Below are positions 44,193 through 54,645 of a stretch of 64,000 nucleotides of DNA, one piece after another. Source of the DNA: Nostocales cyanobacterium HT-58-2 (GTDB lineage Bacteria > Cyanobacteriota > Cyanobacteriia > Cyanobacteriales > Nostocaceae); assembly GCA_002163975.1 (NCBI GenBank), contig CP019636.1, forward strand, positions 931,001 through 995,000. The letters are read 5' to 3'. The position numbers and the translations under genes were made by a program. The number at the start of each line of letters is the position of its first letter. Within the stretch, counting starts at the first letter, position 1. The notes beneath the pieces are model-generated. The model did not search any database. It was not told the DNA's origin and saw only the letters and a list, made by a program, of their open reading frames with translations.

Positions 44193-45713
44193 CTATGCAA
44201 CGTTCAGAAAACCACTCGAAATCAAGTAAGAAGAGTATGTCATAAACAATTTCGAGTCTATTGGTGGACAAACAATAGAGCTTCCAGCAAGCGCCTCCAA
44301 AGTTGCTTGGCAGCTGATCGTTGGTCTTTTAGTTTGCAGGTATAAATCTGGGATAGTTAGTCCTTCTTGAGACCACCTTTCAAGCAAGAATGGTCGCAGT
44401 GTGTACAAAGGATTTTCTTGCGAAGTCACATTTGTTATTAACAGCGCCTGCCACTCATCGTAGGGAATCAATTGAATTGGAAAACCAAAAGAGCGCATCC
44501 AGTCAACTAACATCTTGAAAGACATAGGTTCAGGATGTTGTAAGTGGAAAGCTTTGCCTATTGATTCTTTCTGCATTGATAAATAGACAATTGCTTTGCT
44601 CACATAGTCTACAGGAGACATATCCAGCATATAATCCACATCAGGAAAAGCCCCCATCTCAAGACAGCCCTTGACCATTAAGTTTGTAAAATCATGAGTG
44701 TTAGAGATACCTGTTTGGCTGTCCCCTGCTATTAATGGTGGTCTGTGGATAGTGATGGGAAGCCCTCGTTCACCAGCAATCTTGACTAACTTTTCAGCAA
44801 CCCATTTAGTCTGAGAGTAACCGAGATAAATACCCTCCCAATGGTTAAAGTCATCCTGTTCTGTGACAACCTTGCCAGCATAAGCAGGTGACTCAAAAAC
44901 AGCAACACTAGAAACGTAATGCAGAGGTTTGACTTTGATTTCACTTGCCAAACGTATCACTTCCTGCGTTCCTAGAACATTGGCAGTCTTCAGAGCGGAG
45001 TAGGGATATACATAATTCAGCATGGCAGCACTGTGGTACACAGCGTCAAGATTGGCTGCCAGCATTTCAAACCCTTCAGTACTCATACCTAAAAGTGGCT
45101 GAGATAAATCTCCAGGAACAGCAATAATTCTAGAACTGAAGTGTTCTTCCCAAATTGCATATTGTTGCAAATTTTTCTTCAGTTTTTGCTTGCCTTCCTC
45201 AGAATTAGCAGCACGTACTAGGCAATAAATATCTGCATCAGTTGTCTGTAGGAGTTCATGAATTAAAAAAGCTCCTAAAAAGCCTGTTCCTCCAGTTAAG
45301 AAGACATTATCCAGTTCACTTGTAAATTGAAAATTTGATGCGGGACGGATATTTGGATCTAGAACAGCTTCAGCACTCAAATCGAGGGTTGCCGTTTTGA
45401 AAGTAGCAACATTTGTTCGAGGGGTCACTCCCGTGTCTTCAACCTGTGACTCTACATCTTGCGATTCTTCAGCTAAACGTTGTGAAAGTGCTTCAATGTT
45501 TGGGTAGTGCCACAGCAGCATGGGAGAAACTTCAAATCCCAGCCTCTTTTCTGCTTTAGTAACCAAAAGCATGGCTTGCGCTGAGTCTAAACCATAACTC
45601 TCTAAAGACTCTTGAACATTGATTTCATCAGGTGCGATTTTGAGTGCCTCAGCAAGAATAGATATCAGCCATGCTTGAATTTCTTCTGACGTATGAGCCT
45701 GTTTTGAAACCAT
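44193..45713 (-). CDS. hglB: HglB: ACP-thioester reductase
   Basis: 506 residues. An N-terminal acyl carrier domain has S44 in [14 protein letters not shown] as the phosphopantetheine site. It is followed by a thioester-reductase SDR domain with the NAD(P)-binding motif [20 protein letters not shown] (~138-157) and a YxxxK-type active site in [14 protein letters not shown]. It releases the finished acyl chain by reduction, giving the aldehyde or alcohol of heterocyst glycolipid aglycone. Also known as hetM in Anabaena. Last gene of the hgl operon on this strand; 219 bases containing two 42-bp repeats separate it from the PfaD-like gene. Confidence 0.93.
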   Translation of the reverse strand: MVSKQAHTSEEIQAWLISILAEALKIAPDEINVQESLESYGLDSAQAMLLVTKAEKRLGFEVSPMLLWHYPNIEALSQRLAEESQDVESQVEDTGVTPRTNVATFKTATLDLSAEAVLDPNIRPASNFQFTSELDNVFLTGGTGFLGAFLIHELLQTTDADIYCLVRAANSEEGKQKLKKNLQQYAIWEEHFSSRIIAVPGDLSQPLLGMSTEGFEMLAANLDAVYHSAAMLNYVYPYSALKTANVLGTQEVIRLASEIKVKPLHYVSSVAVFESPAYAGKVVTEQDDFNHWEGIYLGYSQTKWVAEKLVKIAGERGLPITIHRPPLIAGDSQTGISNTHDFTNLMVKGCLEMGAFPDVDYMLDMSPVDYVSKAIVYLSMQKESIGKAFHLQHPEPMSFKMLVDWMRSFGFPIQLIPYDEWQALLITNVTSQENPLYTLRPFLLERWSQEGLTIPDLYLQTKRPTISCQATLEALAGSSIVCPPIDSKLFMTYSSYLISSGFLNVA

Positions 45714-45816
45714 TATTTAGACACCTCTAACATAATTGTCTGCGATTTCTTAGAAACCCGGTTTTTTAAACCCTGAAGTTTGTAGCTACAAGCTAAGTAG
45801 GCGGGCATAGTTAAAC

Positions 45817-45940
45817 GTAGGATGTGTTAGGCGTAGCCGTAACGCATCAATTGTTTAAGTAGGATGTGTTAGGCGCAGTTGTAACGCATCAATTGTTTGA
45901 ACAACATGGATTACGCTTTGCGCTCCCCATTCTACATAGA
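45817..45940. repeat. Two tandem 42-bp repeats plus flank
   Basis: GTAGGATGTGTTAGGCG...AACGCATCAATTGTTTAA starts at 45817 and again at 45859, a 42-bp period with a few changes. It is followed by GGATTACGCTTTGCGCTCCC. The same blocks occur near the left end of the window (60-160) and at 61928. It interrupts the hgl operon between the PfaD-like gene and hglB. Confidence 0.8.
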
Positions 45941-47593
45941 ATCACCAGGATGATACTGACAGTATTCATCTGATATTTGCAGTCCTTGCAGTTTTAAACT
46001 TTGAATGCGATATAAAAATGCTGATCCGGTCATAATGTGATGAGCAACATCAACGACTCGGCGATTCTTTGGTTCGGCTAAATAAGAACCACGAACCCAG
46101 TCATTAAAACTGCCCATGACTGGACCACACCAAATTTGATAATCGACTTCTCGACCCTTTTCTCCAGAACTGGACCAGCGAGACGACAATCCTAAATACC
46201 AGCGAAAAATTGCTGCCATTTTCATTTTGGGATTATTGATTGCTTTCCCTAGTTTTTCAGGATTTCTTTTGGATAAATAAGTGGCAGTTTCTTCCCATAT
46301 CTGAGCAAGGCTCTTACGAAAAACTTGTTTTTCTAATTTCTCTCTTTCCTCATTAGGAATATCTTCAATTGAGTCATAGTTTCTGTATATTTCATACAGT
46401 TTCTGTGCTCGTAGAGGAAACATAGTTCCTCTTTTTAAAACTTGAAGTTTAACTCCCATTTCAAACATATCTGCCGCTGGCGCCATCATCATGTCAGCCA
46501 TTTCTGCTTGTGCTAGCAATTGCTTGGTATATTCACAAGTTCCAGCTTCGATACAAGACTGGTTAACTGAACCAGTCACCACATAAGCAGCACCCATCAT
46601 AAAGCCGGCTATTGCTGATTGTGGTGTCCCAATTCCTCCAGCAACTCCAACTCTAATGGGTGTTGAGTAACGATATTTGTCTTGAATTTCATTTTTTAAT
46701 GCCAAGATAGAAGGTAAGAGACAAACTAGGGGACGATTGTCTGTATGCCCGCCAGAATCAGCTTCCACAGTAATATCATCGGCAATGGGAAGCTGAGATG
46801 CAAGATTTGCTTGTAACTCACTAATGAGTCCTTTTTCAACAAGTTCTTTCAGGATTTTTAGGGGTGCTGGTTGGAGAAATTTGCTAGCGACTTCTCGACG
46901 GGAGATTTTTGCAATAACTTTGTTTTTGATTTCAATTTGATTGGCTGCATTCACGCTCAAGCCAGCCGCACGGTAATAGACAATATTGGGAGTCAAATCC
47001 AAAAATGCTGAAGCTTCTACCGTTCTGACCCCATATTTGAGGTATAAATCTACTGCACGACGTTCAATGGCAGGTTCATTAGGACTGTGAATGAGATTAA
47101 AAGCGTAGGGACCTTGAGGTAAGGCTTTTTGAATACGGTTAATAGCTGCTTCAAGACGGTCTGGACTTAAACCACCAGCACCAAAGGAACTCAGGATTTT
47201 TTCTTTTCCGAGTGCAATGACCATCTCTTCAGATGCAATACCGCCAGCCATTGCACCTGTTGCATAGGCATATTTCACACCATGAGAGGAAAGAAAACTG
47301 GGGTCTCCTAAATTCTGTGTTGGCATGGGTGGAACTGTCATCAACAATTCCACTTGTCCTGTTTTTCCATTCTCAGTAGGACAAGAATAACCCTCATTGG
47401 TGACACCAATTTTTCCTGCGAGTCTGACGATATAACAAGGTTTATTTAAATTCAGCAATTTATCTTTGATAGCTGATTGTTCAAAAGCTACACAATCTAA
47501 AGAACCTTTCCAAACTTGATTGTGATTGAAGGAGTTACCAAAAAAGCCAAGACCGTTATTGTATGTACCTAGTACGGCATCTTCAATGTTCAC
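45932..47593 (-). CDS. PfaD-family enoyl reductase (heterocyst glycolipid synthesis)
   Basis: 553 residues of the 2-nitropropane dioxygenase / PfaD fold. TGAMAGGIASEEMVIALGKE, VEASAFLDLTPNIVYYRAAG and the FMN phosphate-binding loop RVGVAGGIGTPQSAIAGFMM are present, with a YVVTGSVNQSCIEAGTC segment. In PUFA synthases PfaD is the trans-acting enoyl reductase. Here it should reduce the enoyl intermediates made by HglE/HglC/HglD, giving a saturated chain. Its place between hglC and hglB fits the gene named hglA in some Anabaena maps; I leave the symbol open because I cannot verify that usage. Confidence 0.9.
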   Translation of the reverse strand: MNIEDAVLGTYNNGLGFFGNSFNHNQVWKGSLDCVAFEQSAIKDKLLNLNKPCYIVRLAGKIGVTNEGYSCPTENGKTGQVELLMTVPPMPTQNLGDPSFLSSHGVKYAYATGAMAGGIASEEMVIALGKEKILSSFGAGGLSPDRLEAAINRIQKALPQGPYAFNLIHSPNEPAIERRAVDLYLKYGVRTVEASAFLDLTPNIVYYRAAGLSVNAANQIEIKNKVIAKISRREVASKFLQPAPLKILKELVEKGLISELQANLASQLPIADDITVEADSGGHTDNRPLVCLLPSILALKNEIQDKYRYSTPIRVGVAGGIGTPQSAIAGFMMGAAYVVTGSVNQSCIEAGTCEYTKQLLAQAEMADMMMAPAADMFEMGVKLQVLKRGTMFPLRAQKLYEIYRNYDSIEDIPNEEREKLEKQVFRKSLAQIWEETATYLSKRNPEKLGKAINNPKMKMAAIFRWYLGLSSRWSSSGEKGREVDYQIWCGPVMGSFNDWVRGSYLAEPKNRRVVDVAHHIMTGSAFLYRIQSLKLQGLQISDEYCQYHPGDSM

Positions 47594-47681
47594 TGTAGCG
47601 ATTCCCTTGAAATGTTCGTAAGAGAAAGTTTTTAGGGGTTGATAAGCTAAAACACATCTAGGAGCGCATATTTACTTGTTA

Positions 47682-47731
47682 GGGTCAAGAGTCAAGGGTT
47701 AAGAGTTTTTTGACTTTTGACTTTTTGACTA
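47682..47731. repeat. Short tandem AGTCAAG-type repeats, hairpin
   Basis: GGGTCAAGAGTCAAGGGTTA faces TTGACTTTTGACTTTTTGAC, forming an imperfect hairpin of heptamer-like words related to those at 38.94 kb. It lies between hglC and the PfaD-like gene. Confidence 0.55.
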
Positions 47732-47777
47732 CCTTCACAAAAGAATGTGCAATTTAAATGTGCAATAGCTTACCAAA

Positions 47778-50700
47778 TTACTGATTGAGCAAGTTCTCAG
47801 CACAAGCTATTTGTAATTGAATAATTTCGCTCATCTGTTGGCTAAATTCTTGTCTAGATTTTAAGAAATCAGCGTGAGCTTTATTAACGCTGGAATTGTT
47901 AGTGCTTAACTTTTTGTACTGAGACTGATTCAAGTCAAATCGAGTCACTGCATAGCCAAGTGATTGTGTGTCAGTAGGTGGATACAGAGTGGGTTGAGAA
48001 ATAACTTTTGGTGTTACAGTTGATTCACAAGATTCTAACTTTTCTCTAGAATGAAAACTGTTATTAGTGGTATTTTTCACGTTTTCTTTCTCTTGCTTAG
48101 TTGTTGATAGTGTTATGTTGCGGGAATGACTTCTGCCATTGTGGATACTGGTTGAATCATTAGGAGAATTCGTGAGTTCAAAATTTCTAGAAACAGATGC
48201 CTTCTGATGCTGAGTGCTAGAAGTATGAAGCGTTTTTTTGCTAGCTAAATTTTGGAAAAGTTTACGATTCTCATCAGTTAATATTTTGTCAACAAATTTG
48301 TTTCCACCTACCGTGAAAGTTCTCACAGTCGGTTTCACTTGGCTAGATGCTTCTGTTGTTTGACCATACAGTGGAGATAAATCAACACAAACCTGATGAC
48401 TGAAGAGTTTTGCTAGCGCTCTGATAATAGAGGTATGGTCGTCTATACCTCTTCTATTTAGGGATACAGTAATATGCTCTTTGTTTTCTAAGATCTTATC
48501 AATCCATCGAGAACAAACGTTGCCAGACCCTGCTTCAATGAAGATTCTTGCTCCATCCTCGTAGACTCGATTTACTAGTCGAGGAAAATCAATCTGTTGA
48601 CACAAGTTTTTGGCAAGGCTATGAGCGATGACATCACTATCAAGTGTAATGGGTTCACACTCTGCTGCAGAATAAAAAACAATACCGGGTATATTGTGAG
48701 ATGGTAATGTGTTGACTCGAACTATTTCTTTGTACTCCGATCGCATCGGTTCACAATGGATAGCATGGTTGAAGAGAGCACGGAAAGCATTGCAACCCAA
48801 AGCTTTTATCACTCTCTGACACCCGGCTGTATCACCAGCAATTAAAACTTCTTCTGGTGTATTTATCTGAGTTAAATAGACGCGATTTTCATTTTTGAGG
48901 CATTCCCTAACCTGGGATGGAGTCGCCATGAGAAGATATGTACTCCAAAAATCATCGTCTGGTGATTGTTGTGCTGATGGTAATCTCCAGTATTCGCGTA
49001 CAGCGTTTTTCGCTCCAGATATTCTGTCTCCAAATAAAGGGGATGCGTGAAAGGCACTAATTCCTTGGCTAAAGTTACTCCATACCCCCATCGAAGACAT
49101 CATGCTCGTCTCGCCTAGGCTATACCCAAACACATATTTTGGCTTCACCCGAAAATCATCGCGAATAATTGTCGTCAAGAGTCTGGCAAGACCCATGTCA
49201 GTTTCAAAGACAGCCAAGGCATCACTGAGGAATTGCTGTTCAAGAGCTTCTATTTGCCTAGTTGATAATTTATTTAAGCTTCTGGGAAAGACGAGTTTAG
49301 CAATGTCGGCGACAACACTAAAAAGACTTTTGATTGCCAAGTCGTCATGCACCCTGGGGAATAGGCGGAAGAGATTACGACTAATGCCAAGATAGGAATT
49401 AACCGCAGCCGGATAAACATATGCAACACCCCCTTTTTTGCCCAATGGTTTAGCTGTGAAATAACTGCCAGTCGGTGTTTGCCAGTCTTCCCCGGTTTCA
49501 AAGGCATTATTCACACCTTTGACGGCAGCTTCAATTTCTCTTGCTAATTCATTTTTGTTGCGTCCAAGAATTGCGATCGCATAATTTGCCTCAATATGCT
49601 CTGTTACGAAGTTCTGTTCGGAGGAAACCTCCGCTCGGACTTCGCGCTCTTTATAAACAGCGAAAGTTTGGCTTGCAGCAACTTTTAAAGAAGTACAATT
49701 TTCGATGGTTGTTTTGAGGGCGCTAATCTGATCTAGTAAGTCGGAGCGATTCTGACCTGTAATGGGGAACAAATAATAAGGTGTTTGCTCCAAATACTTG
49801 CTGTGGCGCTGTATCTGATCTGGATCTTCCGACAAGATGAGGTGAGCATAAGTGCCATCCATCCCCATGCTATTAATTGCCGCGACTCGCTTTTTCGCCT
49901 CTTTACCTAAAAACCAAGGTCTTGATTCTGGGGCGACATAAAAGGGGCTCCCTTGCCAAACCTCTTGGTTTTTGACACCAGACCATTTGGGAGTTGCGGG
50001 AATGTATCTGTGATAGAGACAAAGAGCAGTTTTAATTAGGCTGGCAATTCCCGATGCGACATATGTGTGACCGATATTTGCCTTGACGCTACCTATTGCA
50101 CAGTTAAGACCATTTGTCTCAGATGGATATGCCTGAACCAAACCTTGGATTTCTGCTTCATCTTCTTGGGGAATACCACTACCACAAACTTCTAAATATT
50201 CAATGTCTCGGGGTTTGATACCTGCAATCTCAAAAGCTTGTTGACAAACAGAGTTGACAGCTGCGGCATCAGGCGTTGTCAGACGATTTTGCAAGTCAGG
50301 GGCGGGTGAATGCTGTTGTGCAAAACTCACGGCATCAACAACAGCATAAATGCGATCGCCCTCTTTTTTGGCTGTATCTTGGCGCTTGAGAACGACTGCG
50401 CCCGCACCTTCGCCAACTGTCCAGCCATTCGCCTTTTGGTCGTAACTTAAGGTATTGACTCCTGTATTAATTTGTCCTGATTGATTTCGCAGCAAGATAT
50501 TCTCTACCCCGCCAGCTAAATCAACCGCACCCACAAGCACAGCATCGACTTCCCCAGCAGTGAGTAGCATTTGTGCGATTTCCAACACCTTAAAGGTGGA
50601 ATTTTCTCCAGCTGTGATAGTGAATGTTGGACCCGTCAAATCCCACATGGAAGAGATACGACTTGCCATGATGTTGGCAATGTAACTCAGATATTCGCCA

Positions 50701-52676
50701 GTTTCTACGGTATGGTGAATACCGTCTTTAACAATGCTTTCTAACTGAGCTATTTTTTCTGAGGGTAAAGAAATTTCTCCAGCAATCAAGCCTTCTTTAA
50801 TCTGCCAAGAGAGATTCCATCTCTGCTGTAACTGGTGAACAGAAAATTCTGTCTCTGCAGCGACGAGTACTGCAACATTTGCACCTTCTTTAATTCCCGC
50901 ATCTTTGAGAGCGCGATCGGCAACTTTGAGAAGTAAGAGCTGTTGTGGATTCAATTTAGACAGTTCATTCGGGGGGATTTTGTAAGATAAGGTATCAATT
51001 TCTAAATCTTGAATGTATGCGCCGACAGGTGGTTTACCATCTGGCAAGCCATACTTCTTGAGTAAGTCTTGTTGCTCTTCTAAGCCGTGCCATCTGTTGG
51101 GTGGAAGGGTTATAAAATGCTGTGTTCCATCGTAAATACTACGGTCAAAAGCATCTAATCCATTGCAGGAAGCGAAAAAGGCATCCATGCCGATGATGGC
51201 GATTTTGTCAAGTCCCACTGCTTGAGATGGGGAGGTAGTATCAGGTTCAGTTGATATCCCTCGAAACCCCACCCCGGCTGTGCCACCCCTCCCCGCATGC
51301 GGGGAGGGGTTAGGGGTGGGGTTCTCTTGTTCCAAAATCATATGAGCGTTAGTTCCACCAAAACCAAATGCACTGATGGCTGCTCGTTTGACTGGTGTTT
51401 TTTGGGGCCACTTGGCAGTACTTGTGACAATTCTTTGAGGTGAAATGACGTTGTTTTCGCATCCTATGGGGTCAGTGACATGAATTGTCGGGGGGATGAC
51501 ACCTTTGGACATACTTAAAAGGACTTTAATCAAACTCACTGAACCAGCGGCAACAAGCAAATGACCAACGTTTGCTTTAACAGAACCTACCAGAGGAGTT
51601 GCTTGATGCTGACCAAAAAAGCTTTCTATGGAGTTAAATTCGGTGGTATCTCCCAACAAAGTGCCTGTTGCATGGCACTCCATATAATCAATATCTTTCG
51701 GACTCATCTGTGCTTCTTTGTAAGCGCGTTCAAAGGCGAGAATTTGCCCTTTAGAACTGGGACTGAGTAAGTGTTTTCCGCGACCATCGTTGGAGAGCCC
51801 AGTACCGCCGATGGTGGCATAAATGCGATCGCCATCTCTGAGTGCATCACTATATCGTTTCAGCACAACCATTCCGACTCCCTCAGCGGTCATGAGTCCT
51901 CTAGAAGATTTATCCAGGGGACGACTGAGGTCATTGTCTTCTGGATACCCTTGGATACCGGAAAACAACATCCGTAAAAACAGAGGGTCAGAACAGCTAA
52001 TTCCCCCAGCCAACATCAAATCTGCTTTGTGCGTCCACAGATAGTGAGATGCAAGTTTAGCAGCATACAAGGGTGAGGAACAAGCAGCATCAATGCACAA
52101 ATGAATGTTGGATAAAGCAAGGGCTTGAGCAATGACAGCAGATGGCAAACCGGAAATCATTGCGTTGTAAGTTGAGGCTTCTACAGATGATTTTAAAGAA
52201 GCTAAATCAAATTCCTCACACTGCAAAAGCTCTCTTAACACAGGTGTTAGTACCTGTTGATATATAGGGGAAAATAATTGATTGGAGAATTTTGTAGGTA
52301 GAGAAAGAGTACCTAATATCACTCCACATTTTGCCAGAGCAGTTTCATTTCCCAAATAACCACTGTGTTGCAAAGCTTGTTTTGCAGCATCAAGTGACCA
52401 TTGAAAAGTATTATCTAAACCTTGCAAAAAGTCCGCTGGTAGGTTGTATCCTGTTGGATCAAACTGAAAGTCACGAATGAATGCTCCCTTCAAAGAATAA
52501 ATTTTTTCTGGTTTACCTTTGACTGGATCATAAAAAACTTGCGGATCGGCTCCTATTTCACGAGCAGTGATTGATGATATTGAATCTTTTTGTTGGATAA
52601 GATTTTGCCAAAATTCTTCAGGATTTTTGGCATCAGGAAAGAGGCATGAGAAACCGATAATTGCTATCTTTTCCAT
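47778..52676 (-). CDS. hglC: HglC: ketosynthase - chain-length factor - acyltransferase
   Basis: 1,632 residues. KS1 (1-450) has the active cysteine C199 in CIDAACSSPLYAAKLA, the first His in ECHATGTLLGD and the second in VGHLLVAAG. A second KS-like unit (about 490-980) has ITAGENSTFKVLEIA where the cysteine should be and EVCGSGIPQED in place of the His motif, so it is a chain-length-factor-like partner. An acyltransferase-like domain follows with VFGYSLGETSMM. The C-terminal ~230 residues are low complexity, ending in a helix (SRQEFSQQMSEIIQLQIACA). This matches PfaC-type KS-CLF architecture. The linker after KS1 contains a translated REP palindrome. Start at ATG 52676. Confidence 0.93.
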   Translation of the reverse strand: MEKIAIIGFSCLFPDAKNPEEFWQNLIQQKDSISSITAREIGADPQVFYDPVKGKPEKIYSLKGAFIRDFQFDPTGYNLPADFLQGLDNTFQWSLDAAKQALQHSGYLGNETALAKCGVILGTLSLPTKFSNQLFSPIYQQVLTPVLRELLQCEEFDLASLKSSVEASTYNAMISGLPSAVIAQALALSNIHLCIDAACSSPLYAAKLASHYLWTHKADLMLAGGISCSDPLFLRMLFSGIQGYPEDNDLSRPLDKSSRGLMTAEGVGMVVLKRYSDALRDGDRIYATIGGTGLSNDGRGKHLLSPSSKGQILAFERAYKEAQMSPKDIDYMECHATGTLLGDTTEFNSIESFFGQHQATPLVGSVKANVGHLLVAAGSVSLIKVLLSMSKGVIPPTIHVTDPIGCENNVISPQRIVTSTAKWPQKTPVKRAAISAFGFGGTNAHMILEQENPTPNPSPHAGRGGTAGVGFRGISTEPDTTSPSQAVGLDKIAIIGMDAFFASCNGLDAFDRSIYDGTQHFITLPPNRWHGLEEQQDLLKKYGLPDGKPPVGAYIQDLEIDTLSYKIPPNELSKLNPQQLLLLKVADRALKDAGIKEGANVAVLVAAETEFSVHQLQQRWNLSWQIKEGLIAGEISLPSEKIAQLESIVKDGIHHTVETGEYLSYIANIMASRISSMWDLTGPTFTITAGENSTFKVLEIAQMLLTAGEVDAVLVGAVDLAGGVENILLRNQSGQINTGVNTLSYDQKANGWTVGEGAGAVVLKRQDTAKKEGDRIYAVVDAVSFAQQHSPAPDLQNRLTTPDAAAVNSVCQQAFEIAGIKPRDIEYLEVCGSGIPQEDEAEIQGLVQAYPSETNGLNCAIGSVKANIGHTYVASGIASLIKTALCLYHRYIPATPKWSGVKNQEVWQGSPFYVAPESRPWFLGKEAKKRVAAINSMGMDGTYAHLILSEDPDQIQRHSKYLEQTPYYLFPITGQNRSDLLDQISALKTTIENCTSLKVAASQTFAVYKEREVRAEVSSEQNFVTEHIEANYAIAILGRNKNELAREIEAAVKGVNNAFETGEDWQTPTGSYFTAKPLGKKGGVAYVYPAAVNSYLGISRNLFRLFPRVHDDLAIKSLFSVVADIAKLVFPRSLNKLSTRQIEALEQQFLSDALAVFETDMGLARLLTTIIRDDFRVKPKYVFGYSLGETSMMSSMGVWSNFSQGISAFHASPLFGDRISGAKNAVREYWRLPSAQQSPDDDFWSTYLLMATPSQVRECLKNENRVYLTQINTPEEVLIAGDTAGCQRVIKALGCNAFRALFNHAIHCEPMRSEYKEIVRVNTLPSHNIPGIVFYSAAECEPITLDSDVIAHSLAKNLCQQIDFPRLVNRVYEDGARIFIEAGSGNVCSRWIDKILENKEHITVSLNRRGIDDHTSIIRALAKLFSHQVCVDLSPLYGQTTEASSQVKPTVRTFTVGGNKFVDKILTDENRKLFQNLASKKTLHTSSTQHQKASVSRNFELTNSPNDSTSIHNGRSHSRNITLSTTKQEKENVKNTTNNSFHSREKLESCESTVTPKVISQPTLYPPTDTQSLGYAVTRFDLNQSQYKKLSTNNSSVNKAHADFLKSRQEFSQQMSEIIQLQIACAENLLNQ
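51265..51323. repeat. REP-type double palindrome inside hglC
   Basis: CCCCTCCCCGCATGCGGGGAGGGG splits as two exact inverse 12-mers at 51286-51309. It is flanked by AACCCCACCCC (51265-51275) and GGGGTGGGGTT (51313-51323), which also pair. This is the classic layout of cyanobacterial extragenic palindromes, but it lies in the HglC reading frame, encoding about residues 451-470 (PTPNPSPHAGRG and following) in the KS-CLF linker. Confidence 0.85.
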
Positions 52677-52852
52677 GGTTTATGTCCTTATTTTGAATGA
52701 ATGCAAAAGATGTATTCGATTGTGAGATTGCTTGTTCCCAGCCTCTGGCTTTGGGTGTACTACGTGAGAATCTATCTTTAGTCGTCTGTCAAGATTGATT
52801 TGATGAGTTTGTAGTGGCGCTTTAGCACTACTACAAACTTAACCTTCTCATC

Positions 52853-54601
52853 TCATGAATTGCTTTTTAGGGATTGAGTAGGTATGATAACCCCCTTACC
52901 TCCCAAAAGACGAGAGTAAATTTGCCCTTGGGCATCATGTACGATAAAGTCAGCGACAACACTAGTTGCTGTTTTCCCTTTCACTTCACAGGAAACATAA
53001 AAAGGAGTATGACTAGGAGTTTCCGCATATTGTTCATATTTTTGAATACTTGCTGGCAAGCATATTTCTTGATGAAAATGCTGCATCCAAATCCATAAAG
53101 GATGGGTACTCAAGTCAATTAAATAAGGATTAAGCCATCGAATTGGAAACTGTCCTTGTTGTTGCTCAGTGATTCCCTGCCAGATGCATTCAGTAGTGAT
53201 TTTTTCTGAGCTAATGTTTAAAACTCCTGTGAGTTCTTGAAAAGAAATTCCGTGAAATAATGGAAAGAATGATGGTGTTGTTTTTTGATAAAAATCTCTG
53301 CCAGTAATAGTAATGATGTTATCTTCTGCAAGATTCAAGGATTCGTAAGTGGGACGGTTAGGAAGTTCTCGCACGAGATGAACGTGGTCTATGCTGAAGT
53401 GGTAATTGATTTTGCCTTCAGGAGTTTTGCTCCATATTTTTGCTTGAAAAATAATTTCTTGAGAATCTGTTTTAGCTGTTTCTTGTAAATCTAAAATGTA
53501 TTCATTTGCTAAAGTTTCAGTAAAGTAAATTCCCTTTAAAACTTTGAAATCTGTGTAATTGAATAATCTATACCCAGGATAAAGTTCTTCGCAGGAATTG
53601 ACAATCCATGACACTGCACAAGTAGCAGGCAAAACTGGTTTACCACCAATCACATGGTCCAGCAAAAAGGGATTGGCTTCAAGTGACAGTTTACGACGAA
53701 TGCGGTACGTTTGCAGTTCGGGGTTGAGTGGTGCAGGAGGTGGAATCAGAGGGCTACCAATGACAACTTGTGCTGTTCCCTGATTGATGGGATGAAGTTC
53801 GTTGACAAGCATTTGTGTCCCAACTTCGACAGGAAGAATATCAATACCACGTCGGGCAAACTCTTTTTTCAATTCTGGTGTCACCATACCGCTTTCCCAA
53901 CCACCCCAGTTGATAGCCACGACATGACATTCGGGGTAGCGTTGCTTAACGAGATGGGCTGATTTGTTGAGAATTTCATTGGCGATCGCGTAATCAGTCT
54001 GACCGATATTACCGTAAAAACCTGTTACAGAGGAAAACAAAACTAAATACTCGAGTTGATTGGGTTTGACGCAAGATAGAAGATTTTCTAGACCTTTAAC
54101 TTTGGCGGTGTAAACTTTCTCAAAATCCTGTTCTGTTTTCTTTTCAATCAATTTATCAGCTAAATTACCAGCACCGTGTATGATGCCAGTAATCGGTCCA
54201 GTCCGCTCAACGACACTAGCAAGTCTTTGCTTTAAATCATCTCCATTAGTCACATCAACACTCAAATATTCAGCATCTCCTCCTACTTGTTGAATTGCTT
54301 CTAAAGTCTGTTTGATTTCTCGGTTAGAGATAATTTTGTTATAGAGCTTTTGTACATTCATAGGCATGGGCTTCTCTCCAAGTGAGAGAAGGTATTCCAT
54401 GATGCGTTTTTTTAATATTGGTTCATCAAAACAATCTTTAGCCCAATCTGGTTCTTTATCTAGGAGTTCTGAACGACCTATAAGGATAAATTTGCAAGGA
54501 TGGTGCTGTGCTAATTTGATTGCACACTTGGCTGTAATGCCTTTGGCACCGCCACTCACAAGAAAAACTGATGTGGGGCGAATCTTGGTTGTTAGTGTCA
54601 T
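52853..54601 (-). CDS. hglD: HglD: ketoreductase - dehydratase
   Basis: 582 residues. Residues 1-290 form a ketoreductase of the PKS type: VFLVSGGAKGITAKCAIKLA as the nucleotide-binding loop and LFSSVTGFYGNIGQTDYAIA with the catalytic Ser, Tyr and Asn. Residues ~300-575 form a hot-dog dehydratase, with the catalytic histidine in FLLDHVIGGKPVLPATCAVS (H-x3-G-x4-P). It reduces beta-keto and dehydrates beta-hydroxy intermediates in glycolipid acyl chain synthesis. The aglycone keeps several hydroxyls, so the dehydratase must sometimes be skipped. Upstream is the small membrane protein gene. Start at ATG 54601. Confidence 0.9.
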   Translation of the reverse strand: MTLTTKIRPTSVFLVSGGAKGITAKCAIKLAQHHPCKFILIGRSELLDKEPDWAKDCFDEPILKKRIMEYLLSLGEKPMPMNVQKLYNKIISNREIKQTLEAIQQVGGDAEYLSVDVTNGDDLKQRLASVVERTGPITGIIHGAGNLADKLIEKKTEQDFEKVYTAKVKGLENLLSCVKPNQLEYLVLFSSVTGFYGNIGQTDYAIANEILNKSAHLVKQRYPECHVVAINWGGWESGMVTPELKKEFARRGIDILPVEVGTQMLVNELHPINQGTAQVVIGSPLIPPPAPLNPELQTYRIRRKLSLEANPFLLDHVIGGKPVLPATCAVSWIVNSCEELYPGYRLFNYTDFKVLKGIYFTETLANEYILDLQETAKTDSQEIIFQAKIWSKTPEGKINYHFSIDHVHLVRELPNRPTYESLNLAEDNIITITGRDFYQKTTPSFFPLFHGISFQELTGVLNISSEKITTECIWQGITEQQQGQFPIRWLNPYLIDLSTHPLWIWMQHFHQEICLPASIQKYEQYAETPSHTPFYVSCEVKGKTATSVVADFIVHDAQGQIYSRLLGGKGVIIPTQSLKSNS

Positions 54602-54645
54602 AAATTCCCTGTAAAATTTGTATTTTTGTTAACAAAGATTGATTT

